Source: Acidobacteria bacterium UBA7540
GTDB lineage: Bacteria; Acidobacteriota; Terriglobia; UBA7540
DNA: 64,000 nucleotides
Direction of reading: 5' to 3'
NCBI GenBank assembly: GCA_002478145.1
Contig: DLMI01000072.1
Location: forward strand, 22,190 to 86,189
Shown piece by piece: positions 1 to 8,510 of the stretch. The notes below the pieces were generated by a model. The model did no database searches, was not told the DNA's origin, and worked only from the letters and a program-made list of their open reading frames with translations. A program made the translations under genes and the position numbers. Positions within the stretch are counted from its first letter, which is position 1, and each line of letters starts with the position of its first letter.

Positions 1-1
1 G

Positions 2-1738
2 GCTCAGGCCCAGATGGACGTGATCGCCGCCCATCTGGCGAAACAGTACCCGGACACTAATTCGCATCGAGGCGTGAGGATGCGTCGGGTGCAGGACGCC
101 ATGACGGGTGACGTCCGGCAAGACCTGTTGGTGCTTCTCGCGGCAGTGGCGTTCGTCTTCCTGATCGCCTGCGCGAACGTGGTGAATCTGCTGCTCACGC
201 GGGCCACGGCACGACAGCGTGAATTTGCGATCCGCCTGGCGCTGGGTGCGGGTCGACGGCGTCTAGTTCGGCAATTCCTCACCGAGAGCCTTCTGCTGGC
301 ACTTTGCGGCGGAGCCCTGGGTTGGCTGCTGGCGGCTTGGGGAGTCCATCTCCTGGTTGCCCTGAAGCCTGCCAACCTGCCCCGCTTAGAGGATATCCGT
401 CCGGACGCTGGAGTGTTAGCGTTCACGGGCGTCGCTTCGGTGCTTGCGGCAGCAGCTCTGGGTCTGGCGATGGCGCTCAAGGCCTCGGGACTGAACATGC
501 AAGGAGCGCTCAAGGAAGGGGGAACCGGCCTGGGTGGCGGGAAGCGGCACCGCCGGGCGCGCGATCTGCTCGTGATTGCCGAAATAGCCCTTTCGCTGGT
601 CCTGCTGATCGGTGCGGGCCTGTTGATCGAGAGCTTATGGCAACTCCGGCAAGTGGACCCCGGCCTAAGAGTCGAGCACGTCCTCAGCATGCGTCTCGCT
701 TTGCCAGAATCGAAATACACGCCTCAACATCCGACTTCTTCGTTCTATCAACCGGTCCTCGAAAAGGTTGCGGCTCTTCCGGGAGTTCAGGCAGCGGGTC
801 TCATCACCCTACTACCCTTGCAGGACTCCTGGACCAATGGCGACTTCGAAATCGAAGGCCGCGCGAACATGGACAACGGCTCTGGGACAGCGGAAATTCG
901 GGCCGTGAGCTCGGACTACTATCGGGCGATGGTAGTCCCTCTGATCCGGGGGCGGTATTTCTCACTGGACGACACGCAGGGCCAACCTCCCGTGGTGATC
1001 ATCAATAAGAAGTTGGCGCGTAGCTTTTGGCCGGAAGAGGACCCCGTGGGCAAGCGGATCGAGATCGGCGCTGAGCTGCCCTGGTACACCATTGTCGGCG
1101 TTGTGGGAGATGTGCGGCAGTCAACGCTCGACGATCCCGTGCAGTTCGAAATCGATATCCCCTATTTGCAATGGCCACCGTCGTGGCCAGATATGACAAA
1201 GACGATGAGTTTGGTTCTCCGGACGGCGCTCGAGCCTGAGGCCGTGGCGGATTCAGCTCGCCGGGCAATTCTCGCCGTGGATCCCGAGCAGCCGGTGTTT
1301 GCGGTGGCAACCATGTCCCAGGTGGTAATAGAATCCATGGCCAACCGGCGGTTCAACATGTTGCTGTTTGAAATCTTCGCCGGGTTGGCCGTCGTCCTGG
1401 CCGCGTTCGGAATCTACGGCGTTCTGAGCTATGCGGTGAAGCAGCGCACGCACGAAATCGGCATCCGCATGGCGCTCGGGGCCGGCCGAGGTAAGGTGCT
1501 CAGGATGTTCGTCGGCGAAGGGATGGTACTGGCCGGGGTGGGTATTGCGCTGGGTTTGATCGGGTCCCTGTTATTGATGCGTTTCCTTGCCAACCTGCTC
1601 TACGGCGTCCGGCCTACCGATCCACCGACGTTCATTGTCGTGGCTCTCGTCCTGGCAGCCGTTGCTTGCTTCGCTTGCTACATCCCGGCGCGTCGGGCCA
1701 CCAAGGTCGATCCCATGGTGGCGCTGCGCTACGAATGA
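2..1738 (+). CDS. ABC transporter permease, ADOP/MacB-FtsX type (5' partial)
   Basis: Inner-membrane permease of the MacB/FtsX superfamily, in the duplicated form common in Acidobacteriota (ADOP). The reading frame is open from base 2 and lacks the N-terminal part, so the gene starts before the window; the first ATG at 14 is internal. Visible parts: a FtsX-type block containing LIACANVVNLLL near the start, a periplasmic MacB-like core, and a C-terminal FtsX block with ALGAGRGKVL and several hydrophobic helices, ending in the typical PARRATKVDPMVALRYE tail. Such proteins act with a separate ATPase, and one follows at 2544-3203. The substrate cannot be read from the sequence. Confidence 0.93.
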   Translation, partial: AQAQMDVIAAHLAKQYPDTNSHRGVRMRRVQDAMTGDVRQDLLVLLAAVAFVFLIACANVVNLLLTRATARQREFAIRLALGAGRRRLVRQFLTESLLLALCGGALGWLLAAWGVHLLVALKPANLPRLEDIRPDAGVLAFTGVASVLAAAALGLAMALKASGLNMQGALKEGGTGLGGGKRHRRARDLLVIAEIALSLVLLIGAGLLIESLWQLRQVDPGLRVEHVLSMRLALPESKYTPQHPTSSFYQPVLEKVAALPGVQAAGLITLLPLQDSWTNGDFEIEGRANMDNGSGTAEIRAVSSDYYRAMVVPLIRGRYFSLDDTQGQPPVVIINKKLARSFWPEEDPVGKRIEIGAELPWYTIVGVVGDVRQSTLDDPVQFEIDIPYLQWPPSWPDMTKTMSLVLRTALEPEAVADSARRAILAVDPEQPVFAVATMSQVVIESMANRRFNMLLFEIFAGLAVVLAAFGIYGVLSYAVKQRTHEIGIRMALGAGRGKVLRMFVGEGMVLAGVGIALGLIGSLLLMRFLANLLYGVRPTDPPTFIVVALVLAAVACFACYIPARRATKVDPMVALRYE

Positions 1739-1741
1739 AGT

Positions 1742-1870
1742 TTTCAGTGATCAGTCTTCAGTTCGCAGTCAAAGCTGGGCCAGCCATTTATATGATGGCC
1801 GCGTGGGATCGGTTCGGATTGACAGAGGCTCGAGCTGGGGACTGAAAACTAACTACTGAGGACTGATGAC
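1742..1870. repeat. short inverted repeats of the CAGTGATCAGTCTTCAG type
   Basis: The spacer after the permease begins with CAGTGATCAGTCTTCAG and ends with GACTGAAAAC and CTGAGGACTGATGACTC, so its two ends are roughly inverted copies. No gene was seen. This is one of several families of short dispersed repeats filling spacers in this window. Confidence 0.5.
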
Positions 1871-1995
1871 TCGTATGCGTTGGTTCTACAGGTTGCCGCA
1901 ACGGGAGGGGCGAGGGCGAGAATCCGACGCCCCCTAAGCGCTTGGACCACGGCTCTGGCATAGGATTCGAGGGCGCCCGCGCGTACAATAGAGGC

Positions 1996-2175
1996 ATGGA
2001 CCCTGTCGTTGCCAAGTTTCGGACTTTTCGCGAGGCCGAAGCGGCCACGCGCGACCACTACCGCTGGCTCTCGCCGGCCGAGCGGCTGGAGATTCTGTTT
2101 CAGCTTCGGGCTCTGGCGCACAAGGAGGGCGATGCTGCTTCCGGAAGACTGGCGCGCGTTTATCGAATCGCTTAA
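1996..2175 (+). CDS. small protein partnered with a nucleotidyltransferase (antitoxin-like)
   Basis: A 59-residue protein starting MDPVVAKFRTF and containing the conserved-looking core LSPAERLEILFQLRALA. Small proteins of this type are often encoded directly before, and overlapping, MNT/DUF6036-like nucleotidyltransferases, an arrangement resembling a toxin-antitoxin pair. Here the 3' end overlaps the start of the nucleotidyltransferase at 2132 by 44 bases in another frame. The ATG at 1996 was chosen because the upstream in-frame ATG at 1942 adds residues unlike the family. The role as an antitoxin is inferred from position only. Confidence 0.5.
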   Translation: MDPVVAKFRTFREAEAATRDHYRWLSPAERLEILFQLRALAHKEGDAASGRLARVYRIA

Positions 2176-2377
2176 CTCAAACGGGGTTGAGTATGTGGTC
2201 GTGGGTGCGGTGGCGCTGGCCTACCATGGATTCCCGCGCTACACAGGCGACCTGGACATCCTGATCCGCAACTCCCCCCAGAATGCCACGCGGCTGGAGT
2301 CGGCACTGGGAGCGTTTGGATTTACGGCTCTTGGTTTGAAAGCGGCGGATTTCGCCGAATCTTATCGCGTGAACTAA
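2132..2377 (+). pseudogene. nucleotidyltransferase-fold protein, C-terminally truncated
   Basis: An 81-residue product starting MLLPEDWRAFIESLNSNGV. It keeps the first half of a minimal nucleotidyltransferase fold: VEYVVVGAVALAYHG (the usual GG/GS position reads GA) followed by GDLDILI, the acidic metal-binding strand. Related proteins normally run to about 150 residues; this one stops just after the GFTALGLKAADF segment. Repeats of the CAGCTTTCAGC type start immediately after the stop, so the 3' half was probably lost when repeat DNA arrived. Probably inactive. Confidence 0.55.
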
Positions 2378-2520
2378 GCTGTCAGCTTTCAGCCGTCAGC
2401 TATCAGCTTGAGCAGTCAGCAAGATGTTGGCAAAAGGGGAGGGGCGTTCGCTGAGAGCTGAAAGCTGACGGCTGGCAGCTTGTCTTTTCAATGAATCAAT
2501 GAGCCAATGGAAAAATGACT
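2378..2520. repeat. CAGCTTTCAGC / AGCTGAAAGCTGACGGC repeats and an ATGAATCAATGAGCC unit
   Basis: Directly after the truncated nucleotidyltransferase are CAGCTTTCAGCCGTCAGC and, inverted, AGAGCTGAAAGCTGACGGC, then AATGAATCAATGAGCCAAT. Both motifs recur elsewhere: the first at 60829-60903, the second around 7130-7170 and 55060-55095. No coding signal. Confidence 0.6.
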
Positions 2521-2543
2521 CAATTGGATATGAGGACCACGCC

Positions 2544-3203
2544 ATGATAACTTTGAGAAACATCGAGAAGTCCTATCCTGTGGGGCCTGGAAGATACTAC
2601 GTCTTGCGACGTATCACGGCGGATATTGCTGAAGGGGAATTCGTCACCATCATGGGGCCGTCTGGAGCGGGGAAAACCACGCTCCTTAGCATTCTTGGTA
2701 TGCTTGATGGCGCCTGGGAAGGTGAGTACTACCTGATGGAGCGCCCCGTTCATAAAATGAACTTGAAACAGCGGGCAGAAATCGGGAAGCAGACCGTCGG
2801 CTTCGTTTTCCAGCAGTACCATCTCCTGGACGGCCTAACGGTCGCCGAGAACCTCGACATTCCGTTGTCCTACAGGAATATCAAGGCTTCGGAGCGCCAG
2901 GCCCTCGTGGCCGACGCGCTGGACCGATTTCACATTGTCGGGAAGAAGGACCTCTTCCCCAGCCAGCTTTCAGGCGGCCAGCAGCAATTGGTGGCCGTGG
3001 CGCGGGCGGTGATTGCGAGCCCGAAATTGATCCTGGCTGACGAGCCGACGGGCAACTTGCATTCGGACCAGGGCCGGGAAATCATGGAGCTTTTCAAGAA
3101 GCTCAACAACGAAGGAACAACCATCATCCAGGTGACGCACTCGGAAACTAATGCCGCTTACGGCCACCGGATCATCCGGCTGGTGGATGGGTGGATCACG
3201 TGA
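2544..3203 (+). CDS. ABC transporter ATP-binding protein (MacB/LolD family)
   Basis: Cytoplasmic ATPase expected to energise a MacB/FtsX-type permease. All nucleotide-binding motifs are present: Walker [11 protein letters not shown]-loop VFQQYHLL, signature LSGGQQQ, Walker [12 protein letters not shown] and H-loop VTHS. At 219 residues it is the normal length for LolD/MacB-type ATPase subunits. The ATG at 2544 ([11 protein letters not shown]) is preferred over 2499 because homologues start at this point and GAGGAC lies just upstream. A two-component system follows on the same strand, which suggests signal-controlled expression of this transporter. The permease at 2-1738 is the likely partner, although the toxin-antitoxin remnant separates them. 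Confidence 0.9.
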   Translation: MITLRNIEKSYPVGPGRYYVLRRITADIAEGEFVTIMGPSGAGKTTLLSILGMLDGAWEGEYYLMERPVHKMNLKQRAEIGKQTVGFVFQQYHLLDGLTVAENLDIPLSYRNIKASERQALVADALDRFHIVGKKDLFPSQLSGGQQQLVAVARAVIASPKLILADEPTGNLHSDQGREIMELFKKLNNEGTTIIQVTHSETNAAYGHRIIRLVDGWIT

Positions 3204-3204
3204 A

Positions 3205-3362
3205 GCAGTGACAAGTGACGAGTGATGAGCCAGAAACGTGATCCCTATTACGATGAATGACTGGCAGACAGCAGTAACGCGCCGCGTCCATGGTCCTTCT
3301 AACTCTCGACTCCTGGCTTCTGCTCGTCACTTGTCACTCGTCACTTGTCACTTGTCACTGTT
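3205..3362. repeat. inverted CAGTGACAAGTGACGAGTGA repeats
   Basis: CAGTGACAAGTGACGAGTGA begins just after the ATPase stop, and its complement ACTCGTCACTTGTCACT recurs at about 3338-3360, so the spacer could form a long imperfect hairpin. A related motif occurs near 17185-17225. It could weaken transcription into the following regulator, but no T-run is present to call it a terminator. Confidence 0.5.
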
Positions 3363-3431
3363 CTTCTGACACCTGGCACCCGACACCTAAGCAGTGCCGC
3401 GTTAAGATAATAGCCAGCCCCGAGCATCACG

Positions 3432-4799
3432 ATGATATCCGACGGAACAACCCCGAAAGTCCTGATAGCCGATGACCTGCCCGACGTGTTGGAGGCGCTT
3501 CGCCTCCTCCTCAAAGGCGAAGGCTTCGCAACCGAGTCTGCGACTTCCCCGGCTGGAATCCTGGCGGCGCTCGATGCCCAGGATTTCGACCTGATCCTCA
3601 TGGACCTGAACTTTGCCCGCGATACCACTTCCGGCCAGGAAGGTCTGGACCTGCTCAGGCGGCTCCAGACGATGGACAGCACTTTACCTGTGGTGGTGAT
3701 GACCGCCTGGGGGAGCGTGAATTTGGCGGTGGAGGCCATGCGGCGGGGCGCACGGGACTTTGTCCAGAAACCCTGGGATAACGCCCGCCTACTCGCCATT
3801 CTGCGTACCCAGATCGACCTCAGCCGGGCGCTCCGGCAGGGCCTTCGTCTGGAGGCGGAGAACCGGTTGCTCCGCGCCGAGGGACGTCCCACGCTGATCG
3901 CGGAGTCGCCCGCCATGCGCCCAGTGCTGGAACTGATCTCCCGTGTGGGCCCTTCGGATGCCAACGTTCTGATTACAGGTGAGCACGGCACAGGGAAGGA
4001 GGTCGTTGCCCAGACGCTCCATGCCCTGTCCGGCCGGGCAGCGAAGCCCATGGTGACCGTGAACGCCGGGGGGCTTTCCGAAGGAGTGTTTGAGAGTGAA
4101 CTATTCGGCCACGTGAAAGGGGCTTTCACAGATGCCAAGATGGACCGCGTAGGACGTTTCGAGCTCGCCGAGGGCGGAACTTTGTTCCTGGATGAAATTG
4201 CCAATGTCTCACTCAACTTGCAGGCCAAGCTCTTGCGCGTGCTTGAGACCGGGCAGATGGAGCGAGTAGGTTCCTCCAAGACGCGACGCGTGGATGCGCG
4301 CGTGCTCTCGGCGACCAATGCGGACGTCATCCAGGAAGTGCAGGCCGGCCGCTTCCGCGAAGACCTTCTGTTCCGCCTGAACACTATTGAAATTCACATT
4401 CCTCCCCTGCGCGAACGACGCGAGGACATCCCGCTGCTGGCCAACTACTTCCTGCGACGTTATGCCGAGCGTTACCGGAAACCCCTGACCGCCTTTGAAC
4501 CCGCGTCGGTCCAATTCCTTCTGGATTATGCTTGGCCCGGGAACGTGCGGGAGCTCGAGCATGCGGTGGAGCGGGCGGTACTGATGGCGCAAGGCGATGT
4601 TGTGCGGCCCAGCGACTTTGGTTTGCGGACGGAGCGTGAAGGCGCCTCGCGCCTGGAAGCGATGAGCCTGGAGGAAGTGGAGTGCCTTCTCATCAAGAAA
4701 GCAGTGGCGCGTTACGGGGGGAACGTGAGCCAGGCTGCGTCGGCGCTTGGCTTGAGCCGTAGCGGCCTTTATCGCCGCTTGAGGAAATACGGGTTGTGA
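3432..4799 (+). CDS. sigma-54-dependent response regulator (NtrC family)
   Basis: A 455-residue activator. Residues 9-125 form a receiver domain with the acidic pair at D14/D15, the phosphoacceptor at about D58 (LILMDLNF) and the conserved lysine in FVQKPW. Residues about 150-390 form the AAA+ domain with Walker A GEHGTGKE, a sigma-54 contact loop reading GAFTDA instead of GAFTGA, and Walker B GGTLFLDEI. A Fis-type helix-turn-helix closes the protein (QAASALGLSRSGLYRRL). It should activate sigma-54 RNA polymerase after phosphorylation by the kinase encoded next, whose GTG start overlaps this stop by four bases. The target is probably the adjacent ABC transporter, which is inference. Confidence 0.93.
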   Translation: MISDGTTPKVLIADDLPDVLEALRLLLKGEGFATESATSPAGILAALDAQDFDLILMDLNFARDTTSGQEGLDLLRRLQTMDSTLPVVVMTAWGSVNLAVEAMRRGARDFVQKPWDNARLLAILRTQIDLSRALRQGLRLEAENRLLRAEGRPTLIAESPAMRPVLELISRVGPSDANVLITGEHGTGKEVVAQTLHALSGRAAKPMVTVNAGGLSEGVFESELFGHVKGAFTDAKMDRVGRFELAEGGTLFLDEIANVSLNLQAKLLRVLETGQMERVGSSKTRRVDARVLSATNADVIQEVQAGRFREDLLFRLNTIEIHIPPLRERREDIPLLANYFLRRYAERYRKPLTAFEPASVQFLLDYAWPGNVRELEHAVERAVLMAQGDVVRPSDFGLRTEREGASRLEAMSLEEVECLLIKKAVARYGGNVSQAASALGLSRSGLYRRLRKYGL

Positions 4800-6181
4800 C
4801 CCAGGCCATGTCCCCAGACCCTGAAATCCCGAAGACAGGCACGACGGCGCGGCCGGTGCCAGCGCGGCGCACTGGTCCGGCGCTCGAAAACCGCCTGGTG
4901 CTCATTGCCCTGGCCGCAGGTTTCCCCGCCATCCTCGTTGCCCTCGTCCTGTTGTGGACGGGGATTTACTCCTCCCAAACACGCTGGACCCTGGCCGCCA
5001 TTATGGTCGTTGTCTGGCTTGGGTTTTCCTTCGCCTTGCGCGGGAAAGTGGCTTACCCCCTCCAGACCCTTTCCAACTTGCTTTCGGCACTGAGGGAGGA
5101 GGATTACTCGATTCGCGCTCGAGGGACTCGATCCGACTCCGCCCTGGGCGAGGTCTTCACGGAAGTGAACGCGCTCAGTGAGATGTTGAGAGGTCAGCGG
5201 CTCTCTTCTCTCGAAGCCACAGCGTTGCTCCGCAAAGTGATGGAAGAGATCGATGTGGCCATTTTCACTTTCGACGGTGAGCAGCGACTCCGGCTTTTGA
5301 ACCGGGCCGGTGAACGGCTGCTGGCACAGCCTGCGGAACGAATCCTGGGGCGGACGGCCATGGAACTAGGTTTGGGCGTGTGCCTCGAGGGCGAGCCGGT
5401 GCGGACGATGGCGACGTCCTTTCCGGGGGGCGCCGGCCGATGGGGAATCCGTCGCAGCACCTTTCGGGAGCATGGCCGGCCGCATCAGATGTTGGTGCTG
5501 GCTAATCTCAGCCGGGCTCTGCGCGAAGAGGAGCGGCAAGCTTGGCAGCGCCTCATCCGGGTTTTGGGGCATGAGCTCAATAATTCCCTGGCGCCCATCA
5601 AGTCCATGGCAGGTACCCTCGGCAGCCTGCTGGCCCGCCAGCCGCGCCCAGCCGACTGGGAGGAGGACGCGCGGCGGGGCTTGAGCGTTATCGAGGGGCG
5701 CGCGGAATCGCTGAGCCGGTTCATGGAAGGCTATTCACGCCTGGCGCGCTTACCGTCGCCCCGATTGCAGCCGGCTGATGTGGGCCCCCTGGTGCGACGC
5801 GTGGCGGGCCTCGAGAGACGACTACCCGTGACCCTGATTCCGGGGCCGGATTTGACGCTGCAGGCTGACGCAGACCAACTCGAGCAGATGCTTATCAATC
5901 TCTTACGCAACGCGGCGGATGCGGCGCTCGAAACCGGAGGTGGCGTGAAGCTGGGCTGGAGGCGGAGCGGGGACTACGTGGAATTGTTGGTCGAAGATGA
6001 GGGACCGGGCCTTCCAAACACCACGAACCTTTTTGTGCCATTCTTCACAACCAAGGCCGTAGGTACGGGAATCGGACTCGTCCTGAGCCGGCAAATCGCC
6101 GAGGCGCACGGAGGCACATTGACCCTCCAGAACCGGCGCTCGGGCCAGGGATGCGAGGCGAGGGTGAGATTGCCGATATAG
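4796..6181 (+). CDS. NtrY-like sensor histidine kinase
   Basis: A 461-residue membrane kinase translationally coupled to the preceding regulator through a GTGA overlap; the GTG at 4796 was chosen for that reason, with ATG 4808 as an alternative. Two hydrophobic segments (about residues 32-52 and 60-80) anchor it, followed by a HAMP-like linker, a PAS-like domain (about 145-235), a dimerisation/phosphotransfer helix with the phosphoacceptor in GHELNNSLAPIKS (about H258), and an ATPase domain with N-box NLLRNAADA, DEGPGL and GTGIGLVLSR. It should phosphorylate the NtrC-type partner. The sensed signal is unknown. Confidence 0.93.
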   Translation: MTQAMSPDPEIPKTGTTARPVPARRTGPALENRLVLIALAAGFPAILVALVLLWTGIYSSQTRWTLAAIMVVVWLGFSFALRGKVAYPLQTLSNLLSALREEDYSIRARGTRSDSALGEVFTEVNALSEMLRGQRLSSLEATALLRKVMEEIDVAIFTFDGEQRLRLLNRAGERLLAQPAERILGRTAMELGLGVCLEGEPVRTMATSFPGGAGRWGIRRSTFREHGRPHQMLVLANLSRALREEERQAWQRLIRVLGHELNNSLAPIKSMAGTLGSLLARQPRPADWEEDARRGLSVIEGRAESLSRFMEGYSRLARLPSPRLQPADVGPLVRRVAGLERRLPVTLIPGPDLTLQADADQLEQMLINLLRNAADAALETGGGVKLGWRRSGDYVELLVEDEGPGLPNTTNLFVPFFTTKAVGTGIGLVLSRQIAEAHGGTLTLQNRRSGQGCEARVRLPI

Positions 6182-6204
6182 GATTCAGGATTCAGGAGGC
6201 AAAT

Positions 6205-6423
6205 TCAATTCTCGGCCCTCCCAGTATAGTGATTCATTTCCTCAGAAGGAACAACTACAAATCTCCGACACCTAGACCAGGAAGCGCTGCGAAATTCGTG
6301 GAGTGTCACGTAGTCACCACATTCGTACGCGGCTCTGCCGCGACGAACAGCTTGCCGCTCCGCTGGCGTGGGAGTCTCCTGCGGGAATTGGCAAATCGTG
6401 GTTTGGATTTGTGACGTGCACAT
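6205..6423 (-). CDS. small antitoxin-like protein, possibly degraded
   Basis: A 72-residue frame whose ATG lies five bases after the RelE-type toxin stop. The middle, TPAERQAVRRGRAAYECGDY followed by VTLHEF, resembles small antitoxin-like proteins with an RRGRxxYxxGDYVTLDE core. After that point the sequence loses resemblance, so the 3' half may be a frameshifted remnant. Either this is a third gene of the toxin-antitoxin operon or a leftover of a second module. There is no clear ribosome-binding site. Confidence 0.35.
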   Translation of the reverse strand: MCTSQIQTTICQFPQETPTPAERQAVRRGRAAYECGDYVTLHEFRSASWSRCRRFVVVPSEEMNHYTGRAEN

Positions 6424-6428
6424 GGGCG

Positions 6429-6674
6429 TTACTTGGGGTGGGGGATGATGTCTAGCAGGATGTAGGTGTCGTCCTCTATGCGAAAGTACAACCGCCAGTC
6501 GCGGGTCACGCGGGCCTGCCAGCGGCCCTTTCCTTCATCGTACTTTTTGGCGTCGAGGGAAGGGTGCCGAGGGTTTTGGAGTAGGAGCAACGACTGCTTG
6601 TCAAAGGCTGCCTGGATTTCCTTGGGCGCTTTGGCATAAGCCCGCGCGAAATGGGAGGTCCACTGGAGCTTCAT
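6429..6674 (-). CDS. type II toxin of the RelE/ParE superfamily
   Basis: An 81-residue protein with the RelE/ParE layout: an N-terminal helix pair (FARAYAKAPKEIQAAFDKQ), a central LLLQNPRHPSL loop, and the beta-strand core GRWQARVTRDWRLYFRIEDD that ends in LLDIIPHPK. RelE toxins are ribosome-dependent mRNA nucleases and ParE toxins act on gyrase; the sequence alone does not decide between them. It lies 12 bases downstream of an AbrB-type antitoxin gene on the same strand, in antitoxin-first order, and should be neutralised by that protein. Confidence 0.85.
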   Translation of the reverse strand: MKLQWTSHFARAYAKAPKEIQAAFDKQSLLLLQNPRHPSLDAKKYDEGKGRWQARVTRDWRLYFRIEDDTYILLDIIPHPK

Positions 6675-6686
6675 CTGGCTGTGTGT

Positions 6687-6995
6687 TTAGTCTTTGCTAG
6701 CAGCCAACTTTGCGGCTGCGTTCTGGAGATCAGCGATGAACTCGCTGTGGTCTGAAAACGGTTTGGACACGCGACGAGCCTTGATGTCGGCCTCCGCCTT
6801 GGCTAGGTGGGCGTCTATGACCCGGCGCTGGGCCGGGGTATATTCGCGGTTGATGATGATTTTTGGGGTGAGAACGATCCTGCCCCTGTGAGCTCTGGCT
6901 TCTACCAGGTCGCCGTCAACCAAGCCCAGTTGGGCTCGGAGGCGCGTGGGGATGGTCACTTGGCCCTTGCGCTGAACTTTAACGATGGTGCCCAT
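6687..6995 (-). CDS. AbrB/MazE-family antitoxin and autorepressor
   Basis: A 102-residue protein with an N-terminal swapped-hairpin AbrB DNA-binding domain, seen in VQRKGQVTIPTRLRAQLGL, LVDGDLVEA and IVLTPK. The C-terminal half (about residues 52-102) is charged and probably wraps the toxin encoded 12 bases downstream. AbrB/MazE antitoxins usually repress their own operon, and a 7-bp inverted repeat at 7010-7032 lies between the promoter and this start, as expected for an operator. Confidence 0.85.
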   Translation of the reverse strand: MGTIVKVQRKGQVTIPTRLRAQLGLVDGDLVEARAHRGRIVLTPKIIINREYTPAQRRVIDAHLAKAEADIKARRVSKPFSDHSEFIADLQNAAAKLAASKD

Positions 6996-7009
6996 AGTGA
7001 TTCATTTCC

Positions 7010-7069
7010 GGAAGTCAGAAACTCGGACTTCCTGGGATGAAGGATAGCCGCTCGCTGAAGAGCTGTCAA
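7010..7069 (-). promoter_or_regulatory. toxin-antitoxin promoter and operator
   Basis: On the minus strand TTGACA (7064-7069) is followed after exactly 17 bases by TATCCT (7041-7046). Downstream, a perfect 7-bp inverted repeat GGAAGTC/GACTTCC with a nine-base loop (7010-7032) sits in the expected transcription start region. The AbrB-type antitoxin is the natural candidate to bind it. Confidence 0.65.
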
Positions 7070-7348
7070 GGGGGTGGCAGAATGGCCGCAGATTTTCAAG
7101 GCCGATCCCCCCTCATTCGGGCCACGACTGAATGGGTCAATGAATCAATGAGCTAATGAGTCAATGAATTACTGATTCGAGGTAATATTCGTCAATTTTT
7201 CCCATCTGTTAACCAACCTTGAAATAGTGGAACTTAGCCGTTGGATTCGGTGTCCAATGGGATGAAGGAGAAAGTGAGCAGCCAACGGAGCGCTCCGTGG
7301 CCGTCACCTCAACTTCGGATGCTACCGAATTCTCGAGGAGGTGCAGCC
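7070..7348. other. gene-free spacer before the TonB-like gene
   Basis: Contains a run of ATGAATCAATGAGCTAATGAG-like units around 7130-7170, also seen near 2490 and 55060. No gene was recognised. The ribosome-binding site GAGGAGGT of the next gene is at 7335-7342. Confidence 0.6.
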
Positions 7349-8392
7349 ATGTTTGCCGAAGCGTTGCTGGAATCTTCGCCCTCGCGGGCGCCCGTGCTGA
7401 AGAAAGGTCATTACTTTTACGCCACAGCCTGCGGCGCGCTGGTGTCGCTTGCCTGCTTCTTCGCGCTGGGGCGGCTGTTTCCGCCCACCTCAATCAGGGC
7501 GCCTGCCATTCAATCGCTGCTCTTCGGGACGGTCGTCGCCGCTTTTGCACTGATGCTCTGTTATGTGTACGCCGACTCGCGACAGTTGGCGCTGAACACT
7601 GCATTTTGGGTCGCGCTGACCTTCGTTCTGAACTTCGCAGGCTTCGTTTGCTTCCTCGTCTATGCAGCAGCCAGGACTGGAGATTGGAAGCGGGCTGCCA
7701 TTCCGTGCGCATATATCGGTGAAGTCCTCCTGGTGGGAGCAATGGCGCTGGTTCCACTCATCTATACGGAGGCGTTGCCCAAGGCAGTATGGATGGAAGT
7801 TTTGCGGGCTCCTTCGCCTCCGCCGCCTCCGTCGTTCGTGGGGACACAAGCCTCGCGAAGAACCACACGAGGTGTCAGCTCCGACGAGATTCTCAAAGCC
7901 CCACCGACGATCCCGCCAACAATTGCGCAAATCCACGACGAACCTCTCCCACCCGCGCAGTTCCCATCCACATCTATCGGGGTTCCGGGAGGAATCTATG
8001 ACGGGCAGTCCGACGCTGGGCTCGATCCTGTATTGCGAAACATCCTCCGAAACGGCACGCCGCAACCACCCCCTCCTCAAACATCCAATGCTGCCCCACC
8101 GGTGCGGATTCGCCAGGGCGGAATCGTGAGCGCCGCCAGGCTTGTTTACCAACCCAAACCCGAATATCCTGAAATCGCCAAGATGACTCGGACCGAGGGA
8201 GCCGTGGAGTTTGAAGCAGTCATTGCTAAGGATGGAACGATAGAAGAGCTGAAGGTGCTCAGAGGCCATCCCTTGTTGGTGAAGGCTGCGCTCGATGCTG
8301 TGCGGCGTTGGCGCTATCAACCCACCCTGCTGAATGGTGAGCCCATTGAGGTCGTAACGGAGATTACGGTGAATTTCAAACTGGCGGAATAA
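7349..8392 (+). CDS. TonB-family energy transducer with four N-terminal membrane helices
   Basis: A 347-residue protein. The ATG at 7349 follows a strong GAGGAGGTG; upstream in-frame codons are not needed. Four hydrophobic stretches fill about residues 20-150, unlike classical TonB, which has a single anchor. A Pro/Ser-rich periplasmic segment (including PSPPPPPS) follows, and the C-terminal 80 residues form a TonB C-terminal domain: PEYPEIAKMTRTEGAVEFEA, AALDAVRRWRYQPTLLNG, and the final VTEITVNFKL strand. It should pass inner-membrane energy to an outer-membrane receptor. No ExbB/ExbD or receptor gene is next to it. Confidence 0.85.
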   Translation: MFAEALLESSPSRAPVLKKGHYFYATACGALVSLACFFALGRLFPPTSIRAPAIQSLLFGTVVAAFALMLCYVYADSRQLALNTAFWVALTFVLNFAGFVCFLVYAAARTGDWKRAAIPCAYIGEVLLVGAMALVPLIYTEALPKAVWMEVLRAPSPPPPPSFVGTQASRRTTRGVSSDEILKAPPTIPPTIAQIHDEPLPPAQFPSTSIGVPGGIYDGQSDAGLDPVLRNILRNGTPQPPPPQTSNAAPPVRIRQGGIVSAARLVYQPKPEYPEIAKMTRTEGAVEFEAVIAKDGTIEELKVLRGHPLLVKAALDAVRRWRYQPTLLNGEPIEVVTEITVNFKLAE

Positions 8393-8424
8393 ACTGACGA
8401 CTGTGCGCAGCGCGGCCTTCGGCT

Positions 8425-8466
8425 GCAACCAAAAGCAGATTCTTCGCTGCGCTCCGCTCAGAATGA
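8425..8466. repeat. half copy of the dispersed ATTCCGAG palindrome family
   Basis: AGCAGATTCTTCGCTGCGCTCCGCTCAGAATGACAG-like sequence after the TonB-type gene matches one arm of the long palindromes at 13357-13457, 20205-20298 and 34400-34516. Only one arm is obvious here. Confidence 0.55.
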
Positions 8467-8510
8467 CAGCAGGGCACATGCATACGCCCCTTGTCGCAAA
8501 TCAAAGGCAT

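Noticed and set aside
3204..3431. Sigma-54 promoter upstream of the NtrC-type regulator (CCTGGCACCCGACACC)
   Set aside because: TGGCAC is present but no GC at the required -12 position.
3341..4384. Long open frame on the minus strand opposite the NtrC-type regulator
   Set aside because: Ser/Arg-rich shadow of a well-supported gene; no motif and no start signal.
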